Shown here: positions 45,419 to 54,702 of the stretch, in pieces
How the letters are laid out: each line of letters starts with the position of its first letter
How positions within the stretch are numbered: the first letter of the stretch is position 1
NCBI GenBank assembly: GCA_963848415.1
Contig: CAWKDN010000003.1
Span: 310,001-374,000, forward strand
Origin: CAVQBC01 sp963848415
GTDB taxonomy: Bacteria > Actinomycetota > Thermoleophilia > Solirubrobacterales > Solirubrobacteraceae
Direction: 5' to 3'
Length of the DNA: 64,000 nt
Notes under the pieces: model-generated
Told to the model about the DNA's origin: nothing
The model's input: the letters and a program-made list of their open reading frames with translations, nothing else
Database searches by the model: none
Position numbers and translations under genes: made by a program

Positions 45419-48400
45419 GTGAGCCCCGCCGCATGCGCGCACCTCCACGTCCATTCCGAGTACTCGCTGCTCGACGGCGCCTGCAAGATCGACGCGCTGG
45501 CCGCCCGCGCGGCGGAGTTCGGGCAGCCCGCGCTCGGGCTCACCGACCACGGCGTCATGAACGGCGCGGTGGAGCTCTTCAAGGCCACCAGGAAGCACGG
45601 CGTCAAGCCGCTGGTGGGCCTCGAGGCCTACTACGTCGACGACCGCACGGTGCGCGAGGGCGCCGTCGAGCGCAACCACCTCACGCTGCTGGCCGAGACC
45701 GATGCCGGCCTGCGCAACCTCGTCAAGCTCTCCAGCGCCGGCTTCCTCGAGGGGCTGCATCGCGGCAAGCCCGGCGTCGACCTCGAGCTGCTCGCCCGCC
45801 ACGCCGACGGGGTCATCTGCCTCACGGGCTGCCTGGCCTCGCGGACCAGCCGGCGGATCGCCGAGGGCCGGCTCGGCGAGGCGCGCGCCCACCTCGACGA
45901 GCTCGTGCAGGTCTTCGGAGCCGAGGACGTCTACCTCGAGGTGCAGCGCAACGGGCTCGCCGAGCAGGAGCAGGTCAACGCCGCGATGGGCCGCTTCGGC
46001 TCAGAGCTCGGCCGCCCGCTGGTGGCCACCGCCGACGTGCACTACCTGCGCAAGGAGGACTACCACCACCACGCCGCGCTGCTGTGCGTGCAGACCAAGT
46101 CGACGCTGGCGCAGCCCAAGATGTCCTTCGACGCCAACGAGTTCTTCCTCAAGAGCTCGGAGGAGATGGCGCAGGCGTTCTCCGACGTCCCGGAGGCGCT
46201 GGCCTCCACGCTGGAGATCGCCGAGCGCTGCAACACGGAGATCGAGCTCGGCAAGCAGCTGATCCCGCGCTTCGAGACGCCCGGCGGCGAGCCCGAGCGC
46301 GACTACCTGCGCGCGCTCGTCGACGAGGGGCTGCGCGCGCGCTACGGCGATCCCGTTCCGGCGGCCGCCGCCGAGCGCGCGCGCTCCGAGCTCGAGGTCA
46401 TCGACCGGATGGGCTTCTCGGCCTACTTCCTGATCGTGTGGGACTTCGTCGCCTACGCCAAGGCCAACGGGATCGCGGTCGGCCCGGGCCGCGGGTCGGC
46501 CGCGGGGTCGATCGTCGCCTTTGCCCTGCAGATCACCGACGTCGACCCGCTGCGCTACGGGCTGCTCTTCGAGCGCTTCCTCAACGCCGAGCGCGTGTCG
46601 ATGCCCGACATCGACATCGACTTCTCCGTCCGCGGCCGCGAGCGCGTGATCCGCTACGTGACGGCGAAGTACGGCAGCGAGCGCGTCGCCCAGATCATCA
46701 CCTTCGGCAAGATGTTCCCGCGCGCGGCCACGCGCGACGCCGCGCGCGTGCTCGGCCACGACTACGGCGCGGGCGACCGCTTGGCCAAGCTCATCCCCGA
46801 CCCGATCATGGGCCGCTCGCCCTCCTTCGAGGAGTGCCTGGCGCCGGGGAGCGAGCTGGCCGCCGAGTACGGGCGCGACCCGACCGCCAAGCAGATCGTC
46901 GACGTCGCCCGCGGCCTCGAGGGCATCGTGCGCAACGCCTCGATCCACGCGGCGGCCGTGGTGATCGCCGATCGCCCGCTCACCGACATCGTCCCGCTCC
47001 AGCTCGCCGACGCCGGCGTGGGGGAGGACGGGGCGAAGGTGTTCAGGACGGTCACCCAGTTCTCGATGAAGCCCATCGAGGAGATCGGGCTCCTGAAGAT
47101 GGACTTCCTCGGCCTGCGCAACCTCGACGTGATCGAGGACACGCTGGCGATCATCGAGCGCTCGACGGGCGAGCGGGTCGACATGGCGGCGCTGCCGCTG
47201 GACGACGAGCGGACCTTCGCGATGATGGCCAGGGGCGACTCGGTGGGCGTGTTCCAGTTCGAGTCCGAGGGCATGCGCGAAGCGCTCAAGAAGGTGGCGC
47301 CGGACGAGTTCGAGGACCTGGTGGCGCTCAACGCGCTCTACCGCCCGGGGGCCATGGACCAGATCTCCACCTACGCGCGCGGCAAGCGAAACCCGGAGAC
47401 GATCACCTACGTCGACGAGCGGCTGCGGCCGATCACCGAGGCGACGAAGGGCGTGATCCTCTACCAGGAGCAGTCCATGCAGATCGCCAAGTCGATCGCC
47501 GGGTTCAGCGGGCCAAAGGCCGACGACCTGCGCAAGGCGATCGGCAAGAAGAACCGCGAGGCGATGGCCAAGCTTCGCCCGGAGTTCTTCGAGGGCTGCC
47601 GGGCGTCGGGCACCGGCGACGCGGTCACGGAGGCGCTGTGGACGGTCAACGAGAAGTCCGCCGACTACTCCTTCAACCGCTCGCACGCCGCGTGCTACGC
47701 GCTGATCGCCTACCGCACCGCCTGGCTGAAGGCCAACTACCCGGCCGAGTACATGGCCGCGCTGATCTCCTCGGTGATGGACACCAAGGACAAGGTGCCG
47801 TTCTTCGTCAACCAGACGGAGAACATGGGCATCGAGATCCTGCCGCCCGACGTCAACGAGTCAGATCACGAGTTCGTCGTCTCGGAGGGCAACATCCGCT
47901 TCGGGCTGGACGCGGTCAAGGGCGTCGGCTTCGCGGCGGTCGAGGCGATGAAGGCCGCTCGCGAGGACGGCGGGCCGTTCACCTCGCTGTGGGACTTCTG
48001 CGAGCGCGTGGACTGCCGGACGGTCAACAAGCGCGCCATCGAGGCGCTGATCAAGTGCGGCGCCTTCGGCTCGACGGGCGCGCCGCGCAAGGGCATGCTC
48101 GCCGTGCTCGACGCCGCGCAGGGCGCCGGCCAGAAGACCCAGCTCGACGCCCAGATCGGCCAGGGCTCGATCTTCGACCTGGTCGACCCCGCCCCGGCGG
48201 GCGGCGGCGGCTCGCCGTTCTCGGCTCCGAGCCATCCGCCGATCCCCGGCGAGGAGTTCGAACGGGCCGAGCTGCTGGCGATCGAGAAGGAGTCGATCGG
48301 GCTGTTCATCACCGAGCACCCGCTCAAGCGCCTGCAGGAGGCGCTGCGGGTGAAGGCCGACTGCGGCTGCGGCGAGGTCATGGCGCGCGGCGACGGCGAC

Positions 48401-49000
48401 TGGATCAAGGTCGGCGGGATGGTCTCGGCGGCGAAGAAGATCCGCACCCGCGCGGGCGCGCAGATGATGTTCGCGACCCTCGACGACCTGGAGGGCTCGG
48501 TCGAGGTGGTGGTCTTCGAGAAGGCCCTGGCCGCCGCCGAGGGCGCGCTGGCCGACGACGCGATCGTGCTGGTGCGCGGCCGGGTCGACCACAAGGAGGC
48601 CGGCAGGGTCTGCGTGGTCGCCCAGGACGTCGAGCGCTTCGAGCCCTCCGACGGCGAGATCGCGCGGGCCAAGGAGAAGGTCGCCAAGGCCGCCGAGGCG
48701 GCCGTGCCCCGGCCGCTGCACCTGCGCGTCGACGCCGGGCAGCTGCCCGCGACCGCGCTGGAGGAGCTCAAGCGGATCGTCGAGGACTTCCCCGGCGAGT
48801 CCGAGGTCGTGCTCGAGATGGAGACGCGCGGCGGCCCGCGGCGGCTGCGGCTGGGCAACGGCTACCGGGTGGCGGCCCGCCACGCCGGCCTGAAGGCCGA
48901 GCTCGACCGCGTCTTCGGGCCGGCGATGCGCCCGGCGGCGCCGGCGTCGGCCGCCTCCTCGCCCGCGGCGCCGGAGGCGGCGGTCGCCGTCACCGCCTAG
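45419..49000 (+). CDS. dnaE: DNA polymerase III alpha subunit
   Basis: 1193 residues from GTG 45419 (VSPAACAHLHVHSEYSLLDGACKI). The PHP domain (1-280) has its metal-type His residues (HLHVHSEYS, LTDHGVMNG). The polymerase core includes GPGRGSAAGSIVAFAL and the catalytic MPDIDIDFS. Then come the tandem HhH region, the OB fold (about 990-1080, WIKVGGMVSAAKKIRTRAGAQMMFATLDDLEGSVEVVVF) and an Ala-rich tail. It is the main replicative polymerase. The last bases overlap the convergent TetR gene: a CTAG gives both their TAG stops. TAATCT lies ten bases before the start. Confidence 0.96.
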   Translation: MSPAACAHLHVHSEYSLLDGACKIDALAARAAEFGQPALGLTDHGVMNGAVELFKATRKHGVKPLVGLEAYYVDDRTVREGAVERNHLTLLAETDAGLRNLVKLSSAGFLEGLHRGKPGVDLELLARHADGVICLTGCLASRTSRRIAEGRLGEARAHLDELVQVFGAEDVYLEVQRNGLAEQEQVNAAMGRFGSELGRPLVATADVHYLRKEDYHHHAALLCVQTKSTLAQPKMSFDANEFFLKSSEEMAQAFSDVPEALASTLEIAERCNTEIELGKQLIPRFETPGGEPERDYLRALVDEGLRARYGDPVPAAAAERARSELEVIDRMGFSAYFLIVWDFVAYAKANGIAVGPGRGSAAGSIVAFALQITDVDPLRYGLLFERFLNAERVSMPDIDIDFSVRGRERVIRYVTAKYGSERVAQIITFGKMFPRAATRDAARVLGHDYGAGDRLAKLIPDPIMGRSPSFEECLAPGSELAAEYGRDPTAKQIVDVARGLEGIVRNASIHAAAVVIADRPLTDIVPLQLADAGVGEDGAKVFRTVTQFSMKPIEEIGLLKMDFLGLRNLDVIEDTLAIIERSTGERVDMAALPLDDERTFAMMARGDSVGVFQFESEGMREALKKVAPDEFEDLVALNALYRPGAMDQISTYARGKRNPETITYVDERLRPITEATKGVILYQEQSMQIAKSIAGFSGPKADDLRKAIGKKNREAMAKLRPEFFEGCRASGTGDAVTEALWTVNEKSADYSFNRSHAACYALIAYRTAWLKANYPAEYMAALISSVMDTKDKVPFFVNQTENMGIEILPPDVNESDHEFVVSEGNIRFGLDAVKGVGFAAVEAMKAAREDGGPFTSLWDFCERVDCRTVNKRAIEALIKCGAFGSTGAPRKGMLAVLDAAQGAGQKTQLDAQIGQGSIFDLVDPAPAGGGGSPFSAPSHPPIPGEEFERAELLAIEKESIGLFITEHPLKRLQEALRVKADCGCGEVMARGDGDWIKVGGMVSAAKKIRTRAGAQMMFATLDDLEGSVEVVVFEKALAAAEGALADDAIVLVRGRVDHKEAGRVCVVAQDVERFEPSDGEIARAKEKVAKAAEAAVPRPLHLRVDAGQLPATALEELKRIVEDFPGESEVVLEMETRGGPRRLRLGNGYRVAARHAGLKAELDRVFGPAMRPAAPASAASSPAAPEAAVAVTA

Positions 49001-49620
49001 CGCCCGAGGGCCCGTCGGCCGGCCGGCTCGTCGTCGGCCGGCGGGTCGCGCAGTGCGACGCCGACGCCCAGCCGCAGCGTCCGGTCGCTCAGGTCGACCA
49101 GCCGCTCGACCTCCTCGCCGTGCAGTCCGGTTGCGACCGCGAGGCTGCGCAGGTCGCCGACGCCGAGGTAGATCGCGTAGGCGAGCCGCGCGTGGCGCTC
49201 GGCCTCGTCGGGCGTCAAGCCGAGGTCGCGGTACAGGCGCGCCACGAACGCCAGCCGCGTGCGCGTCACGCGCTCGAGCACGGGCGCCACGAGCGGATGC
49301 GACCTGGCCGCGAGCACGCCGGCGTGCGGGCTGCCGTGGGCGGCGCCGGCGATCGCGACGCGCCCGAGCGCGGTCAGGCGCTCCCCGCGGTCCCCGATCG
49401 CCTCGATGTCGGCGATGACCTCAGCCGTCTCGCGCTGCTCCCACAGCTCGAGCGTGGCCGTGATCAGATCGGCGCGGTCGGCGAAGTGCCAGTAGAAGCT
49501 GCCCTTGGTGGTCCCGAGCCGGCGCGCGAGCGGCTCGACGGCCACCGCGCCGAGCCCTTCCTGGGCGAGCGCAGCGAGCGCCGCCTCGGTCCAATCCACC
49601 CTCGACAGCGCCATCGCCAT
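48997..49620 (-). CDS. TetR-family regulator
   Basis: 207 residues. The helix-turn-helix is WTEAALAALAQEGLGAVAVEPLARRLGTTKGSFYWHFADRADLITATLELWE; the C-terminal ligand domain follows. Starts are ATG 49620 or 49614. The gene diverges from a two-gene unit (membrane protein and SRPBCC protein), with a perfect palindrome over the start region, so it most likely represses itself and that unit. Confidence 0.9.
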   Translation of the reverse strand: MAMALSRVDWTEAALAALAQEGLGAVAVEPLARRLGTTKGSFYWHFADRADLITATLELWEQRETAEVIADIEAIGDRGERLTALGRVAIAGAAHGSPHAGVLAARSHPLVAPVLERVTRTRLAFVARLYRDLGLTPDEAERHARLAYAIYLGVGDLRSLAVATGLHGEEVERLVDLSDRTLRLGVGVALRDPPADDEPAGRRALGR

Positions 49621-49633
49621 ACGGTACCGTATG
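49618..49633. promoter_or_regulatory. TetR operator, perfect palindrome over the start codon
   Basis: CATACGGTACCGTATG is a perfect 16-bp palindrome that includes the TetR start codon. A related half-site, GCACCGTATG, lies at 49646-49655 and contains the ATG of the divergent membrane-protein gene. Both genes could thus be blocked by the same protein. Confidence 0.72.
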
Positions 49634-49652
49634 TCGCCCCGTACTGCACCGT

Positions 49653-50027
49653 ATGGAAGGCTTCCTGATGCGTCTTCTCCCTCCCCGCTGGATCCCCCGC
49701 TCGCTCGCGGTCATCGGTGCCGCGCACCTCGGGGTCGCCGCCGTCGAGTACGGCCGCCCGCTGCGCGCCATGGCGTCGGCGGGCGTGCTCGACAGCGTCG
49801 GCGACGACCCCGAGCGCGACGCCGCCGTGTGGTTCACGCTCGGCGGCGTCGCCATGCTCACCCTGGCCGGCGTGGCGCGCTGGGGCGTGCGCGAGACCGG
49901 TCGCGTGCCGACCGCGCTCGGGGCCGGGCTGCTCGGCCTCGGCGCGCCGCTCACGGTCGTGATGCCCGCGTCCGGGGGCTGGGCGCTGATCGCGGCCGGG
50001 CTCGCCTCGCTGGCGACGGAGCGCTGA
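49653..50027 (+). CDS. Small membrane protein (DUF6463-like)
   Basis: 124 residues with three to four hydrophobic helices (RSLAVIGAAHLGVAAVEYG; DAAVWFTLGGVAMLTLAGVARWGVRETG; TALGAGLLGLGAPLTVVMPASGGWALIAAGLASL). The layout resembles small DUF6463 membrane proteins. It starts at ATG 49653 (or 49668), within the putative TetR control region, and is followed one base after its stop by the SRPBCC gene. Confidence 0.7.
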   Translation: MEGFLMRLLPPRWIPRSLAVIGAAHLGVAAVEYGRPLRAMASAGVLDSVGDDPERDAAVWFTLGGVAMLTLAGVARWGVRETGRVPTALGAGLLGLGAPLTVVMPASGGWALIAAGLASLATER

Positions 50028-50028
50028 G

Positions 50029-50589
50029 ATGGGCGTCCTGTTCGACCGCACGCGCTATTGGAACGCGACGGCAGCCGAGCGCGTGACCCCGGCTCCTTGC
50101 GACGCCCTCCTCGCGGGACCGGCGAACGCGATCGTCCGCGCGGTCGACGTCGCCGCGCCCGCCGCGGTCGTCTTCCGCTGGCTCTGCCAGCTCAAGGTGG
50201 CGCCCTACAGCTACGACCTGCTCGACAACCTCGGCCGGCGCAGCCCGCGCGAGCTCACGCCCGGCGCGGACGAGCTCGCCACCGGGCAGCGCTTTCTGGT
50301 GATGGAGATCGTCGACTTCGAGCCCGATCGCCACGTCTCCGGCCGGATCTTCTCGCCGCTGGACAAGCTGTTCGGGACGCTCGCGCTGACCTACTCGGTG
50401 CAGCCGCGCGGCCAGGACGCGTCCCGGCTCGTGTGCCGGATGGTCATCGGGGCGCCGCGCACGCCGCTCGGCTGGCTGCGGCGCGAGCTGCTGTGCGCCG
50501 GCGATCTGGTGATGATGCGCAAGCAGCTGCTCACGCTCAAGGCGCGTGCAGAGGCGTCGACGCGGCGGCCAGCACCTGTCCCAGCCTGA
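50029..50589 (+). CDS. SRPBCC-fold protein
   Basis: 186 residues. The pattern ANAIVRAVDVAAPAAVVFRWLCQLKVAPYSYDLLDNLGRRSPRELTPGADELATGQRF followed by SGRIFSPLDKLFGTLALTYSVQP is typical of START/SRPBCC ligand-binding proteins. It probably binds a hydrophobic molecule. It is co-transcribed with the small membrane protein and presumably controlled by the divergent TetR. Confidence 0.8.
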   Translation: MGVLFDRTRYWNATAAERVTPAPCDALLAGPANAIVRAVDVAAPAAVVFRWLCQLKVAPYSYDLLDNLGRRSPRELTPGADELATGQRFLVMEIVDFEPDRHVSGRIFSPLDKLFGTLALTYSVQPRGQDASRLVCRMVIGAPRTPLGWLRRELLCAGDLVMMRKQLLTLKARAEASTRRPAPVPA

Positions 50590-50816
50590 CCGCGACCGCG
50601 GTATAGCGAGCAGAACGTCGAAGGAGACCGGCAACCACTCCGGATCTCGACGTTTGATCGCCCGCCCGGTGCCACGAGGCGAGGGTGCCACGGTTCGGGC
50701 GGTCAACTTCGCGGAACGAGCGAATCGACGCGGTTCCGGCACACCTTCGATGCCCGGAGCATGAAGCGGAGGGGGTTCGCCGCGACGCGCGGGGGCGAGC
50801 GCTGCGACCGGCGCGC
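50590..50816. other. Spacer between convergent genes, no gene seen
   Basis: About 225 bases between the SRPBCC gene and endonuclease IV, which converge. No open frame with family resemblance, no clear terminator hairpin and no RNA gene was recognised. Confidence 0.5.
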
Positions 50817-51704
50817 TCAGCCTGCCCGCGACTTGCGCCGCTTGCGCGCCGCCAGCCCCTGCTTGCGCAACTGCATCGCCCACTCGATGTCCCCCGGCAC
50901 GAGGCCCTTGCCCTCCGCGCCCGGGCCCTCGAGCACGCACGGCAACCCCTCGAACCGTGGCTCGGAGAGGAACGCGGCGATCCCGCGCTTGCCGATCTCC
51001 CCGTCGCCGAGGTTGGCGTGGCGGTCGCGGTTGGAGCCCAGCTCGGTGGCCGAGTCGTTGACGTGCAGCGAGCCGAGCCGGTGGAGGCCGATCGACGCGT
51101 CGAAGTCGGCCAGCACGTCGGCGAGCGCGTCGGCGGTCCGTACGTCGTAGCCGGAGGCGAGCAGGTGGCAGGAGTCCAGGCAGACGCCCAGCCGCTCGCC
51201 CCCGCCCGCCAGCTCGATCAGCCGCGCGAGCTCCTCGAAGGAGCGCCCCAGGGTGCCGCCGGCGCCCGCCGTGTCCTCGAGGTGCAGGGGACAGTCCTCG
51301 GACTCCTTCAGCGCCTCGGCGATCGTCTCGGCGGCGCGCTCGATCGCCCGGTCCACCGAGCCGCCGGCCGTCAGCGCCGAGCCGGGGTGCAGCACGACCC
51401 CGACCGCGCCCAACGCGGCTCCCGCCTGCAGGGAGACGGTCAGCGAGCGCAGTGACTTCGAGCGGATGTCGTCGTCCTCGGAGGCGCAGTTGAGCAGGTA
51501 GACGGCGTGGATGAGCAGGGCGTCGACGTCGGAGTCGTCCATCGCCGCGTGGAAGGCGGCGGCCTCCTCCTCGGAGTACGCGCGCGGCTTCCAGGCGCGC
51601 GGGTTCTGGTTGAAGATCTGGATCGAGCGGCAGCCACGCTCGACCCCGCGCTCCACCGCGTTGGCCGGCCCGCCCGCGGGCGAGACGTGTGCCCCGATCA
51701 ACAT
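50817..51704 (-). CDS. nfo: Endonuclease IV
   Basis: 295 residues from the ATG at 51704 (MLIGAHVSPAGGPANAVERGVERGCRSIQIFNQNPRAWK). Zinc-site segments of the AP-endonuclease TIM barrel are visible: VVLHPGSAL, PLHLEDTAGAGGTLG, VCLDSCHLLASGYD, SLHVNDSATELGSNRDRHANLGDGEIG. It cuts at abasic sites in base-excision repair. It is divergent from gltX with 39 bases between. Confidence 0.93.
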   Translation of the reverse strand: MLIGAHVSPAGGPANAVERGVERGCRSIQIFNQNPRAWKPRAYSEEEAAAFHAAMDDSDVDALLIHAVYLLNCASEDDDIRSKSLRSLTVSLQAGAALGAVGVVLHPGSALTAGGSVDRAIERAAETIAEALKESEDCPLHLEDTAGAGGTLGRSFEELARLIELAGGGERLGVCLDSCHLLASGYDVRTADALADVLADFDASIGLHRLGSLHVNDSATELGSNRDRHANLGDGEIGKRGIAAFLSEPRFEGLPCVLEGPGAEGKGLVPGDIEWAMQLRKQGLAARKRRKSRAG

Positions 51705-51743
51705 GCCGGCGTGGACGCCTTCGTCGCTGCCATCCTGTCGGCC

Positions 51744-53084
51744 ATGCGTGTGCGCTTTCCTCCGTCTCCGACCGGCGCGCTGCACCTCGGCAACGCCCGG
51801 ACGGCACTGTACAACTGGCTCCTGGCCCGCGGTCAGGGCGGCGAGCTGGTGCTGCGCATCGAGGACACCGACCGCGAGCGCTCCACGCCGGAGAACGTCG
51901 AGACGATCTTCGCCGACCTCGAGTGGCTCGGGATCGACTGGGACGAAGGGCCGGTCTTCCAGTCCGAGCGCGGTGAGCGCCACGCCGAGGTGGTCGCCCA
52001 GCTGCTGGCGGACGGGCACGCCTACCGCTCGACGGCCGGCCCGGAGGAGGTCAAGGCCTACCGGGCGGCGCACGGCGACGCCGGCTTCCGTGGCAGCGAC
52101 GAGGGCGAGGGGGCGGTCCGCCTGCGTATGCCCGACGAGGGCGCCACGCTCGTCCACGACGTCATCCGCGGCGAGAGCAGCTTCGAGCACCGGCTGCTCG
52201 ACGACCTGGTGATCGCCCGCGCCGACGGCACGCCCGTCTACCACCTGGCCGTCGTCGTCGACGACCTCGACGCGGGGATCACGCACGTCGTGCGCGGCGC
52301 CGACCACTACTCCAACACGCCCAAGCAGATGCTCATCCAGCGCGCGCTCGGCGCCGAGCCGCCCGTCTACGCACACCTGCCGCTGCTGCACGGCACCGAC
52401 GGCAAGAAGCTCTCCAAGCGCCACGGCGCCGCCTCGGCGGGCGACCTGCGCGCCGCCGGCTACCTGCCGGAGGCGGTGCTCAACTACCTCGCGCTGCTCG
52501 GCTGGGGCTACGACGAGGAGACCACCTTCTTCACGGTGGAGGAGCTCCAGCGCCACTTCTCGCTGGAGCGCGTCTCGCACAGCCCCGCGGTCTTCGACGA
52601 GCAGAAGCTGCGCTGGATGAACGGCCGCTACCTGCGCGAGCTCGACCTCGACGAGCTCACCGCGCGCCTGGAGGCGTTCACCGGGCGCGCGGACCTGCGC
52701 GAGGCGGCGGCGATCAGCCAGGACAAGATCTCGACGCTCGCGGAGTTCTGGCCGCTGGTCGGCCCACTGTTCGACGGCCCCGTCGACGACCCGGCCGCGC
52801 GCGAGAAGATCTTCGGCGCACCGGAGGCCGGCGACCGGCTGCTGGTCGCCCGCGGCGCGCTCGGCGCGCTGCCCGAGCCGTGGACGGCGGCGACCGTGGA
52901 GGCGGCGCTGGCCGAGGTGCTCGAGGCGACGGGGGCGAAGCCCCGCCAGGTCTTCCAGCCGCTGCGGGTGGCGCTGACCGGGACGACGGTCTCTCCTGGG
53001 ATCTACGAGACGCTCGCTCTGCTCGGGCGCTCGGAGGCGCTCGCGCGGATCGATGCGTGGCTTGACGGCGCGGCCGCCGCGTGA
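51744..53084 (+). CDS. gltX: Glutamyl-tRNA synthetase
   Basis: 446 residues, ATG 51744. The class I HIGH-type motif RFPPSPTGALHLGNARTALYNWL, RIEDTDRERST, the stem-contact region and the KMSKS-type GKKLSKRHGAAS are all present. The C-terminal anticodon-binding helical domain ends LGRSEALARIDAWL. The enzyme charges tRNA-Glu (and possibly tRNA-Gln if GatCAB is present). Confidence 0.95.
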   Translation: MRVRFPPSPTGALHLGNARTALYNWLLARGQGGELVLRIEDTDRERSTPENVETIFADLEWLGIDWDEGPVFQSERGERHAEVVAQLLADGHAYRSTAGPEEVKAYRAAHGDAGFRGSDEGEGAVRLRMPDEGATLVHDVIRGESSFEHRLLDDLVIARADGTPVYHLAVVVDDLDAGITHVVRGADHYSNTPKQMLIQRALGAEPPVYAHLPLLHGTDGKKLSKRHGAASAGDLRAAGYLPEAVLNYLALLGWGYDEETTFFTVEELQRHFSLERVSHSPAVFDEQKLRWMNGRYLRELDLDELTARLEAFTGRADLREAAAISQDKISTLAEFWPLVGPLFDGPVDDPAAREKIFGAPEAGDRLLVARGALGALPEPWTAATVEAALAEVLEATGAKPRQVFQPLRVALTGTTVSPGIYETLALLGRSEALARIDAWLDGAAAA

Positions 53085-53183
53085 GACAAGCTGGCGGGTC
53101 CTGACCGCTCAACTCTTCCATCGCGTATGCCGATAGGGGGTGAAGGCGGGCCCCCTGGCCCGGCCGACCGCCTGCCCGAAGCC

Positions 53184-54272
53184 ATGACCACGCCCGCGTC
53201 CGTCACCGCCGCAACCGAGCCGCCCGAGCCGCACACGGTCGTCAGCCGCGCCGCCAACGAAGGTCACGGCCAGCGCCTCACCGCCGCCTTCGACGCGCTG
53301 GAGGTCTTCCCGGCGCTGGCCGAGTCGCGCAACCGGCTGCTCGCGCTGATCGCCGAGGACCGGCCCTCGATCGGCGACGTCGTGACCGCGATCGAGTCCG
53401 ACGTCGCGCTGGTCATCTCGGTGCTGAGGCTGGCCAACCGCGTCGACGGCCCGCGCCGCGGCCAGGTCGACAGCGTCGTGGCCGCCGTCGAGGTGCTCTC
53501 GCCCGCGGCGGTGCAGGGGCTGGCGTCCTCGGCGGAGACGTTCGAGTTCTTCGAGCGCGGCAAGACGTGGGACGCCGCCCCCGAGCGCTTCCGGCTGCAC
53601 GCCGTCTCCGTCCAGCGCGCGGCCGACCGCCTGGCCGCCCAGGCGGGCTACCCGCATCGCGATCGCCTGCTGGTGACCGCCCTGCTGCACGACGTCGGCA
53701 AGCTCGTGCTCATGAACGCCTACCCGGGCTATCCGCGCCAGGTGCACGGCAGCGCCCGCACGCCGGAGGAGCGCGTCGAGCAGGAGCGCCGCGAGCTCGG
53801 CGTCGACCACGCGATGGTCGGCGGCGTGCTGATCCGCCGCTGGGACATGCCGGCCAGCCTCGCCTCCGGGATCGAGCGCCACCACGCCGACGCGGTCGCC
53901 GGCGACGCCGCCTTCGTGCGGCTGGCCGACATGCTCGCCCACTACGCGCAGGGCTCGCCGGTCTCCTCGACCGAGCTGCTGCGGGCGGCGCGCGCGGTTG
54001 GCTTCGGGCCCACCGAGCTGCGCTCGGTGCTCTACGACCTGCCCTATCCGAGCCGTGAGCGGCCGCGCTCGGTGGAGCCGTGCCCGCTCTCGGCCCGCGA
54101 GCTCGACGTCCTCAAGCGCCTTGCCCAGGGCATGGTCTACAAGCAGATCGCGCACGAGTTGACGCTTTCGACCAGCACCGTGCGCACCCACCTGCACAAC
54201 ATCTACGGCAAGCTCGGCGCCGTCGACCGCGCGCAGGCCGTGCTCACCGCCACCGAGCGCGGCTGGCTCTAG
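53184..54272 (+). CDS. HDOD-domain regulator with C-terminal LuxR helix-turn-helix
   Basis: 362 residues from ATG 53184; a GTG or ATG at 53127 is an alternative. Residues about 40-260 are an HDOD domain (FPALAESRNRLLALIAEDRPSIGDVVTAIESDVALVISVLRLAN; LLVTALLHDVGKLVLMNAYPG; DHAMVGGVLIRRWDMPASLASGIERHH) retaining HD-type residues. Residues about 300-362 are a LuxR/GerE motif (LSARELDVLKRLAQGMVYKQIAHELTLSTSTVRTHLHNIYGKLGAVDRAQAVL). HDOD proteins link signalling with regulation. The fusion to a DNA-binding module suggests a one-component regulator. Confidence 0.88.
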   Translation: MTTPASVTAATEPPEPHTVVSRAANEGHGQRLTAAFDALEVFPALAESRNRLLALIAEDRPSIGDVVTAIESDVALVISVLRLANRVDGPRRGQVDSVVAAVEVLSPAAVQGLASSAETFEFFERGKTWDAAPERFRLHAVSVQRAADRLAAQAGYPHRDRLLVTALLHDVGKLVLMNAYPGYPRQVHGSARTPEERVEQERRELGVDHAMVGGVLIRRWDMPASLASGIERHHADAVAGDAAFVRLADMLAHYAQGSPVSSTELLRAARAVGFGPTELRSVLYDLPYPSRERPRSVEPCPLSARELDVLKRLAQGMVYKQIAHELTLSTSTVRTHLHNIYGKLGAVDRAQAVLTATERGWL

Positions 54273-54309
54273 CCGGTCACTCGCCGGCCACTAGGATCAG
54301 CGCGGCGCG

Positions 54310-54702
54310 ATGCTCTCGATCACCACCAAGTCGCCCTACGCCGTGCGGGCGCTGACCGAGCTCGCCCGCAGCGGCGACGCGGCGCCGGTGCCGATCGGCG
54401 AACTGGCCCGCCGCCGCGACGTCCCGGTCCAGTTCCTCGAGCAGCTCTTCGCCTCGCTGCGCCGCGCCGGGCTGCTGCGCTCCCAGCGCGGGGTCAAGGG
54501 CGGCTATTCGTTCGCTCGCCGGCCGGCCGACATCACGGTGCTCGAGGTGGTCGAGCTGCTCGACGGCCCCGTCGGCGCGGGCGCCGAGGGCCTGTTCGCC
54601 GAGGCGGCGGCCGCGGCGCGGGCGGTGCTGGGCGGCACCTCGATCGCCGACGTGCTCGAGCGCGAGAACCGCGACGCCGGCGCCCACATGTATTACATCT
54701 AG
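54310..54702 (+). CDS. Rrf2-family regulator without Fe-S cysteines
   Basis: 130 residues, MLSITTKSPYAVRALTELARSGDAAPVPIGELARRRDVPVQFLEQLFASLRRAGLLRSQRGVKGGYSFARRPADITVLEVVELLDGPVG. The winged helix is standard. The three conserved cysteines of IscR/NsrR are absent (there is no Cys at all), so it cannot hold a cluster the usual way and is more like CymR-type members. TAGGAT lies 12 bases upstream of the start. It is the last clearly chromosomal gene before the element. Confidence 0.87.
   Translation: MLSITTKSPYAVRALTELARSGDAAPVPIGELARRRDVPVQFLEQLFASLRRAGLLRSQRGVKGGYSFARRPADITVLEVVELLDGPVGAGAEGLFAEAAAAARAVLGGTSIADVLERENRDAGAHMYYI

Noticed and set aside
45433..49668. 1411-codon + strand frame overlapping dnaE
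   Set aside because: It is the +2 frame of dnaE, rich in Arg, Gly and Ala, with no recognisable domain. DnaE motifs lie in the other frame.
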